Assembly (NCBI GenBank): GCA_003662645.1
Contig: QMYL01000020.1
Coordinates: 1 to 9,766 of the forward strand
Direction: 5' to 3'
Source: Candidatus Bathyarchaeota archaeon
Lineage (GTDB): Archaea; Thermoproteota; Bathyarchaeia; Bathyarchaeales; B26-1
Length of the DNA stretch: 9,766 bases
Made by a program: the position numbers and the translations under genes. Of this stretch, positions 1-5,878 are shown one piece after another (positions within the stretch are counted from its first letter, which is position 1; each line of letters begins with the position of its first letter). A model generated the notes under the pieces. That model was not told where the DNA came from. It searched no databases and saw only the letters and a program-made list of their open reading frames with translations.

Positions 1-1791
1 GTGGAGGAGAGCCCGCGGCCCCCTACGGGCGAGGGCGGCGTCCGGGAGGCGGCGGAGGCGAAAGCCATCCCCAAACAGCCTACTAGAGCGCAGGCAGTCA
101 AGGCCGAGGTAATCCCCGCAAAGCCGCTGGCGGTGCCTAGACCGGCTAGACCTAGGGTCGAGGTGGAGAAGCCTATAGAGTTGAAGAAGGCGGAGGAGCG
201 ATTAAGAGCTTTGGAGCGGTTCTTGGCAACGACCGCGAGAATCCCGTTCGTGGCGAGAGACGACGGTAGGGGGGAGACCCTAGCCTCATACAGGGTTGGG
301 GTAGCGAACGTCAGGATCGCGAAGATGGATGAGGTGACCGCGTGGTACATGGTCTCCGAGCCGCCCCTCGACGCGAAAGACATATTGGCGTACGCGACGG
401 CCTTGGAGGCGATATACAGAAAGGCCGAGATACCCGAGAAGTCGATAGCCCTTCTATCGAAGCGGAAGCATATGATTGACGTCGAGGAAGAGGAGGAGGT
501 GAAGCCCCTCGACGAAATCCTGAGACCCTACGTCGTCGAAGCATACAAGACGATAGGGGTCAGCCCGAGCGAGGACGAGGTGGAGAAGCTCATCTACTAC
601 CTCAACAGGGAGCTCTTCAGGTTCAGTCAGATAGACACGCTGATGGAAGACCCGAGGATAGAGGACATAAACGTGATAGGGCCTAGAATTTATGTCGGCG
701 TCTACCACAGGGACTTCTCGCAGTATAGGTGGCTCTGGACGAACATCTACTTCAGGGATGATGAGGAGTTAAACGACTTCATGAACAGGCTCGCCCACAC
801 GGTTGGCCACGGGCTCACGATAGCCAAGCCATACGCCGACTTCGCCCTCCCCGGGGGAGAGAGGTTCGCGGGAATACTCGGGAGGGAGATAACGGCTAGG
901 GGACCGAGCCTGACTATAAGGAAGTTCGCGACCAGGCCCTTCAGCCTCCCATACCTAGTTTACTCGGGGATGCTCTCGCCCCTAATGGCGGCATACCTCT
1001 GGTTCGCCCTAGAGCAGAAGGCGATAATAGGTATAGCCGGACCGACGGGATCCGGTAAAACCACCTTATTCAACGCCCTCTTGGCCTGCCTGCACCCCAA
1101 CTCGACGATCTACACGATCGAGGACGTATACGAGCTATACCTGCCTCATAGGGGCTGGAGGTGCACGACCACGAGGAAGCCGTCGATGCTCGCCTCACGA
1201 GAGCTGGTGATCTCGGAGACCGAGCTCCTTAAAATGGCCTTGAGGATGAGACCAGACTACGTGATCATCGGAGAGGTTAGGAGCGAGGACGCCGTGTACC
1301 ACCTACTGAACGCGGCCTTCACAGGCCACGGCGGGGGCTTCACCTTCCACGCGGGCTCCGCCCAAGAGTTCTACAACAGGCTCTCCATCATGCTCCAGAG
1401 AACCGGGATGTCTGAGACCCTTCTAAGTTTCTTCTGGGGATGCGCGATAACAAGCTACTACGATACGCCGAGGGGGAGGCTGCGAAGGACGGTGGAGATC
1501 GCGGAGATCATCCCAGCCGAGGGCGGGGCGAGGTTCGAGCCGCGGGGAATATTCTCATGGAACTCGGAGCGGAACTCCTTCAGCCCAAACAGGCCTGAAG
1601 AAGTCTATGATAAAAGCGTGAAGATGCGGTGGCTCACAAGCAGGATAGGGGTCAGCCAAGAGAAGATCGTCGGAGATTTGGAACTCAAGATGCGGGCGAT
1701 AAAGGAGGGTGTCAGTAGGAGGCTGTTCGACGCAATAACCTTCCACCAATACCTGAGGAGACACTACTATCCAAAGCTTATGGAGGGATGA
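1..1791 (+). CDS. Type II/IV secretion system ATPase (archaeal FlaI/TadA/VirB11-like motor)
   Basis: Cytoplasmic hexameric ATPase expected to drive assembly or secretion by a type IV pilus/Tad-like machine. The 596 residues show the family motifs: Walker A GPTGSGKT at about 347-354, an Asp box around IEDVYEL (373-379), a Walker B-type segment VIIGEVR (421-427) with E425, and a His box GHGGGFTFHA (442-451). Residues 1-75 are a Pro/Ala/Lys/Glu-rich, probably disordered tail, followed by a short helix and a domain containing the SEPPL element often seen in archaeal members. The pairing with the FlaJ/TadC-like gene four bases downstream supports the call. The reading frame is open to the first base, which is a GTG; the true start may lie upstream, so the N-terminus is uncertain. 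A specific assignment (archaellum, adhesive pilus, Tad) cannot be made from this gene alone. Confidence 0.93.
   Translation: MEESPRPPTGEGGVREAAEAKAIPKQPTRAQAVKAEVIPAKPLAVPRPARPRVEVEKPIELKKAEERLRALERFLATTARIPFVARDDGRGETLASYRVGVANVRIAKMDEVTAWYMVSEPPLDAKDILAYATALEAIYRKAEIPEKSIALLSKRKHMIDVEEEEEVKPLDEILRPYVVEAYKTIGVSPSEDEVEKLIYYLNRELFRFSQIDTLMEDPRIEDINVIGPRIYVGVYHRDFSQYRWLWTNIYFRDDEELNDFMNRLAHTVGHGLTIAKPYADFALPGGERFAGILGREITARGPSLTIRKFATRPFSLPYLVYSGMLSPLMAAYLWFALEQKAIIGIAGPTGSGKTTLFNALLACLHPNSTIYTIEDVYELYLPHRGWRCTTTRKPSMLASRELVISETELLKMALRMRPDYVIIGEVRSEDAVYHLLNAAFTGHGGGFTFHAGSAQEFYNRLSIMLQRTGMSETLLSFFWGCAITSYYDTPRGRLRRTVEIAEIIPAEGGARFEPRGIFSWNSERNSFSPNRPEEVYDKSVKMRWLTSRIGVSQEKIVGDLELKMRAIKEGVSRRLFDAITFHQYLRRHYYPKLMEG
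1782..1791 (+). promoter_or_regulatory. Ribosome binding site deciding the TTG start of the platform gene
   Basis: GGAGGGATGA overlaps the stop codon of the ATPase gene and ends four bases before the TTG at 1796. It resembles the archaeal anti-16S consensus GGAGGTGATC. No in-frame ATG or GTG lies nearby, so this site supports the TTG start and suggests translational coupling. Confidence 0.5.
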
Positions 1792-1795
1792 AGCC

Positions 1796-3532
1796 TTGGC
1801 GCTGATAGACGCCCTCGCCGATAAGCTTCAACCCCTCGCAGATAGGCTGGCCGACCAAAGCATGGCGAAAGAGACATCATACTCAATAGCGAGGAGGCTC
1901 GCGTCGAAGATCCTCATCACATGCGTAGCGTCCCCCATAATAGCCATCTCAGGCATCATCGCCCTCCTCCTAGTCCCGGGCTTCGGCAATCCCCTAGGCG
2001 GTCTGTTTGTGGTGGCCGCGGTGGCACCCGCCCTGCCGGCGGCGGTAGAATACATGAAGTATAAGACGAGAATAGATGATCGGAGGAAGAAGACGGACAT
2101 CGAATACCCCTTCTTCACCACATTCTCGGCGATAATCGCCCGCTGCGGCGGAACCCTCTACACGGCCTTCAACCTAGCCAAGAAGGTTAAGGACATTTTC
2201 CCGCAAACCTCGAAGGAGGCTGAGGAAGTCGAGAGGAAGGCGGTTCTCGCGAGGATGGGGATTATGAGGGCGATGGAAGGCCATGCCCAAGGGCATCCCC
2301 ACAGGGGCTTCTCCACGGCCGTCTTGACGACCACGAGCGTCTGGAGGAGCGGCGGAGACGTCATAGCGACGCTTGAGAGCCTATCGGAGGAGGCGCTAAA
2401 CTACCTGTCTAGGAAGCTCCGGAAATTCGCGGAGGATATGGCCACCTTCTCGGAGGTCATGTTCATAGCGTTGATACTGTTGCCGATGGGCGTCGCGATC
2501 TCCGCCATAGCCGACCCGAATACGGCGGTGAGTATAGGGTTCATCATGGCCGGCGTCGTGGCCCCAATCCTCGGCCTCGCGTCCTACATCATAATAAACT
2601 CCGTGAGCCCCCGCATAAACAACTTCTTCGAGGTCAAGACCGAAAAACTATTGCTCGCCGCGGTGATAGGATTGTCTACCGTTTTCATATCGATCTTCGC
2701 GTCATGGCTGATGAGGGTAATCATTCCACTTCCAGTGGCTTTATCGATCGCGATAGCGGCCGCTTCCACGGCGCTCTACCTCTCTATAAGGGATCAGGTA
2801 AAGGAGGTTGAGGACACGGATATGGAGCTCAGAAGATACCTCAGAACGGTGGTCGAATACAGGAAGCTCGGCATAGTGATGAGCGACGCGCTGAGGAGGG
2901 CCTCCTCCCAGAGGTATCGCCCCGGCTTCATGAAGCTGATCAAGAGCGTGTCCTCGAGGATCGCGATGGGCTTAGGGATCTACAAGGCCGCGGCCATCGC
3001 TAGGAGCTGGATAGCTAGAATGGTCTTCTGGCTCCTAGAGGTTATCGATAGGTTCGGCGGCGCCTCACCGCAGCTACTGGAGAAGGTTCTGGAGCTTCTG
3101 ACGAGGTACTCTGAGGCGAGGGATGAGGTGAGGTCGAGGACCAGAATATTCATATACCTGAACTACGCGGCCCCCTTCATACTTTCATTCACCCTAGCCT
3201 TCATACTGCCGATCCTGAAAACCGGGGTCTACCTAGGGCCAGCCGTTGCGACCTCGCCTCCCCCGGTAAGCGGCATGCCTAGAGCGACGATGCCATTCCC
3301 GCAGGCGAGCGCGCCCATCGAGCCGATAATGAACTCCGCCTTCCTCATGATGCTGATACCCTCAGTCCTCCTAGCGTTCTCGATGAGTAAGGGATTGGAG
3401 CTCCACCCATGGAAGCTCGTAAGCGTCGCGATCACCGCAGCCCTCTACATACCAGCCTACTACCTGACCCTAGCGCTGATGCCGATGACCGAATCATTCC
3501 TGCTAGGGGGGTTCCGGTCGTGGCCAAGATAG
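1796..3532 (+). CDS. FlaJ/TadC-like secretion platform membrane protein (two T2SSF domains)
   Basis: Polytopic inner-platform protein expected to sit at the base of the machine and be moved by the ATPase encoded just upstream. The 578 residues show about nine hydrophobic segments (near 39-60, 66-86, 220-240, 245-268, 285-306, 310-331, 453-474, 514-532, 540-563). Two cytoplasmic helical T2SSF-like domains lie at about 101-215 and 342-450. The halves look duplicated: TDIEYPFFTTF at 100-110 and TDMELRRYLR at 341-350 open the two domains, and each holds a glycine-containing GGD/GGA segment followed by helices. An external, Pro-rich loop (about 475-512) separates the last conserved span from two extra C-terminal spans. 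The TTG start has a good Shine-Dalgarno site. The 3' end overlaps the next gene by 13 bases. Confidence 0.9.
   Translation: MALIDALADKLQPLADRLADQSMAKETSYSIARRLASKILITCVASPIIAISGIIALLLVPGFGNPLGGLFVVAAVAPALPAAVEYMKYKTRIDDRRKKTDIEYPFFTTFSAIIARCGGTLYTAFNLAKKVKDIFPQTSKEAEEVERKAVLARMGIMRAMEGHAQGHPHRGFSTAVLTTTSVWRSGGDVIATLESLSEEALNYLSRKLRKFAEDMATFSEVMFIALILLPMGVAISAIADPNTAVSIGFIMAGVVAPILGLASYIIINSVSPRINNFFEVKTEKLLLAAVIGLSTVFISIFASWLMRVIIPLPVALSIAIAAASTALYLSIRDQVKEVEDTDMELRRYLRTVVEYRKLGIVMSDALRRASSQRYRPGFMKLIKSVSSRIAMGLGIYKAAAIARSWIARMVFWLLEVIDRFGGASPQLLEKVLELLTRYSEARDEVRSRTRIFIYLNYAAPFILSFTLAFILPILKTGVYLGPAVATSPPPVSGMPRATMPFPQASAPIEPIMNSAFLMMLIPSVLLAFSMSKGLELHPWKLVSVAITAALYIPAYYLTLALMPMTESFLLGGFRSWPR
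3505..3512 (+). promoter_or_regulatory. Ribosome binding site for the GTG start at 3520
   Basis: AGGGGGGT lies seven bases before GTG 3520, inside the end of the platform gene. This supports 3520 rather than the far upstream in-frame ATG at 3409, which would add 37 Arg/Asp/Pro-rich residues before the signal peptide and a 124-base overlap. Confidence 0.5.
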
Positions 3533-5856
3533 CGATCATTCTCACAGTCCTCGTCGTGATCGGGCTAACGCTCGCGTCGATCCTCCCGGCTTACTGCCAG
3601 AACGTAACGGTGACCTTAAGCGCGGAACCCATGGAATGCGTGCTAAAGCTGATAGGACAAGGAGAGTACCCGATCGGAAGCGAGGTCACGATAGAGGTGA
3701 AGGTGAAGCCGGAGTGCCGGTTCGTCAGATGGGAGATCATTAAAGGTCTAGGAGTGAGAGAGGTCGCGGTGAACCCCTTCACCTTCTACCCGCAGGAGGA
3801 TTTCGAGGCAAAGGCGATCCTAGAGCCGCTATACGAGAAGCCGGGCGGAGGAGTGGTCGAGAGGGTGGTTGTAAGGACCCAGGCAAATGCAACCGGACTC
3901 CAGCTACCGGAGCCGATGATAGTGAAGAAGGGAGAGCAAGTCCTAGTGCCCCTCCCGTCAGAGCAGGTCGTCGGAGACCTCAAGTACACGTTCCTATACG
4001 CGGAGGATACGTTGGGCAACAAGTACTACGACCCGGAGGTGAAGCTGGTCGCGAACCAGAGCCTGACGGTAATAGGATACTACGCCGCCTTCAAGCGCTT
4101 CCTGAACGAGTACTACCCGCTCGACAGCTTTAGAAGAGTCCAGATCTCGCCGATATACGAGTCCGAAGGTGTCCGCCTCTATCCGACAGGCTTCAGCATA
4201 GCGAATAAAACATTCCCGCTAAACACGGAGGTCCCCGTCCAACTCCTCAACCTAGTTGAGCCGATATATGAGAGGCAGGTCAGGGTCGCCATCTCGATCA
4301 TAGGATCAGACCAGCCCATAGAATTAGAGGTTCTCGGCACACCAGTAGTCGTAAACGACGGGAAGCAGCTATGGGTCAAGGCGGGCTCCCAGATCTCCAT
4401 CGAGGCGCCCAAGGACTTCAAGGGCTACGAGCTGGAGAAGGTTGAGCCGCCGATAACCGTCAATGGCGGCCATCTTATCGCCAACGCGAGCCAGCCGCTC
4501 CTCATAACATTATATTACAAGAAGAGCGAGATAGCCTTCCTCCTCGACATCCCATTAATAGGGGCCCCCTTCTTCTACTTTGTGAGGTTTACCGGCGGCA
4601 TTATAGGGGTTAAGGGGCTACCCGCCCTCATATTCGCGATAACAGCTTTCATAATAGCTCCATGCGGGGTCGGGGTTGCGGCCCTGATTACCATGAGGAG
4701 GGGGGCGGCGCGGAAGATAGTCAGGGCTACCGCCGCCGAAAAGGGGCTAGAGTTAATGGTCGAGTCGATCTCCAACCCGAGAGCACCGACTAGAGTCGAG
4801 GTAGAGGAGGCGTTAGGGGCTAAAGGCCCCCTCAACCTATCCGAAGAGCTTAGGGGGGTGATCGAGAGCTCGTTCGGCCATCCATCCCCCGCCCCGAACC
4901 CTACAACGGTTGAGCCTGAGGCCGAGCTCGCCCCAATAGAGGAGGCTGTGCTTGAGAGCGACGCTGAGGCCGCCTTCCAGGAGGTGGTTAGGGGCCGCGC
5001 CTCCGAGCTAGACGTCCAGCACCTCTTCCATCTAAAGCTGGATGAGGAGCGGTATAACCTGTTGGTCGCGGCCCTCTCAAGGGGGCTTAGGCTCGCCGGA
5101 GAGGTAGGCTACTTCGGATTCGACAACCAGGCCATGAGGCTGATCGAGCTACTGGCGGATCCCTCCACCCCATTCTTCGCCCTCGTCTGCGAGGACAGGG
5201 AGCTGGCGAGGAGAATACTGAATAAGGCTGCCGAAGAAATTGGGATGAGGGTCGCCTATGTCGGCGAGCTTGCGGGGTCGAACCCAAGGCTGATCGCTAA
5301 AAGCCTTTCAAAGGCCGCGGCTCAGAGCAGGGCGAGCGCCGTAGCCCTCTTCGGTTTAACCCGATCCATAGAGGAGGTGGTGGTTAGGTCGATACCCCTC
5401 CTAGAGGTCAAAACAATCCTGATAACTAAGAGCGCTTGGGTTAGGCCGAACGTAGTCTTAGGGGGGCTGAATCCCGAGCGCTACATGAGGTTCGCGGTCG
5501 CCCTACTAGCCAGAAACGGGCTCATCGGATATGTGGACTGGAGGAGGCTCGAGAAGCTCGGGCGCCTAGCAAGCGCGTGCAGGGGGATCAGAACCGTGGA
5601 GAGGTTCATCGAGATCCTACACGAGTGCGGGGATGTGGAAAGGGCGCTAAACGAGCTGACGGTCGAGGAGCTGTCCATAGTATTCAGGCCGGAGGAGCTT
5701 AGGCTCCTGCTATCGGCTAGGAGGGTCGAGGAACTCAGGGAGGCTTACATGAGCCTGATCAGGCAGCTGAGCCCGGGATCGGACCCAGTCCGCGAGTGGT
5801 CGAACTTCTACGAGCGCTTGAAGAGGATGGGGGTGGTGGAGGCTGGAGGCGAGTAA
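3520..5856 (+). CDS. Membrane-anchored protein: signal peptide, beta-repeat ectodomain, TM, degenerate AAA+-like cytoplasmic domain
   Basis: Unrecognised as a named family. With the GTG start the product is 778 residues. Residues 1-26 form a signal peptide (AKIAIILTVLV core, ending ILPAYC). Residues 28-335 form a beta-rich ectodomain with sequons at N28, N123, N179, N229 and N322. At least three repeat-like modules (about 36-102, 130-190, 278-334) recall divergent InlB B-type/Flg_new_2 repeats, for example EYPIGSEVTIEV followed by RFVRWE. A hydrophobic region (338-391) contains one clear span (368-391) followed by MRRGAARK, which places the C-terminus inside. Residues 405-500 are an acidic, Pro-containing linker. 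Residues about 500-750 look like an AAA+ fold that has lost its nucleotide motifs: FFALVCED at 552-559 sits where Walker A should be, VALFGLTR at 608-615 where Walker B should be, and the lid-like helices span 672-712. The domain assignment is inference from pattern. Position in the operon suggests a partner of the motor/platform pair. Confidence 0.82.
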   Translation: MAKIAIILTVLVVIGLTLASILPAYCQNVTVTLSAEPMECVLKLIGQGEYPIGSEVTIEVKVKPECRFVRWEIIKGLGVREVAVNPFTFYPQEDFEAKAILEPLYEKPGGGVVERVVVRTQANATGLQLPEPMIVKKGEQVLVPLPSEQVVGDLKYTFLYAEDTLGNKYYDPEVKLVANQSLTVIGYYAAFKRFLNEYYPLDSFRRVQISPIYESEGVRLYPTGFSIANKTFPLNTEVPVQLLNLVEPIYERQVRVAISIIGSDQPIELEVLGTPVVVNDGKQLWVKAGSQISIEAPKDFKGYELEKVEPPITVNGGHLIANASQPLLITLYYKKSEIAFLLDIPLIGAPFFYFVRFTGGIIGVKGLPALIFAITAFIIAPCGVGVAALITMRRGAARKIVRATAAEKGLELMVESISNPRAPTRVEVEEALGAKGPLNLSEELRGVIESSFGHPSPAPNPTTVEPEAELAPIEEAVLESDAEAAFQEVVRGRASELDVQHLFHLKLDEERYNLLVAALSRGLRLAGEVGYFGFDNQAMRLIELLADPSTPFFALVCEDRELARRILNKAAEEIGMRVAYVGELAGSNPRLIAKSLSKAAAQSRASAVALFGLTRSIEEVVVRSIPLLEVKTILITKSAWVRPNVVLGGLNPERYMRFAVALLARNGLIGYVDWRRLEKLGRLASACRGIRTVERFIEILHECGDVERALNELTVEELSIVFRPEELRLLLSARRVEELREAYMSLIRQLSPGSDPVREWSNFYERLKRMGVVEAGGE

Positions 5857-5878
5857 GCTAACAATCTTTTTAACGATA

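Noticed and set aside
1..1791. Bacterial GspE/PilB-type ATPase
   Set aside because: No tetracysteine zinc module between Walker motifs and no bacterial N-terminal domains; the layout and partner gene fit the archaeal FlaI/TadA group.
3409..3519. In-frame ATG at 3409 as the start of the first ectodomain protein
   Set aside because: It would place an Arg/Asp/Pro-rich 37-residue leader before a signal peptide and overlap the platform gene by 124 bases; GTG 3520 has a well-spaced Shine-Dalgarno site.
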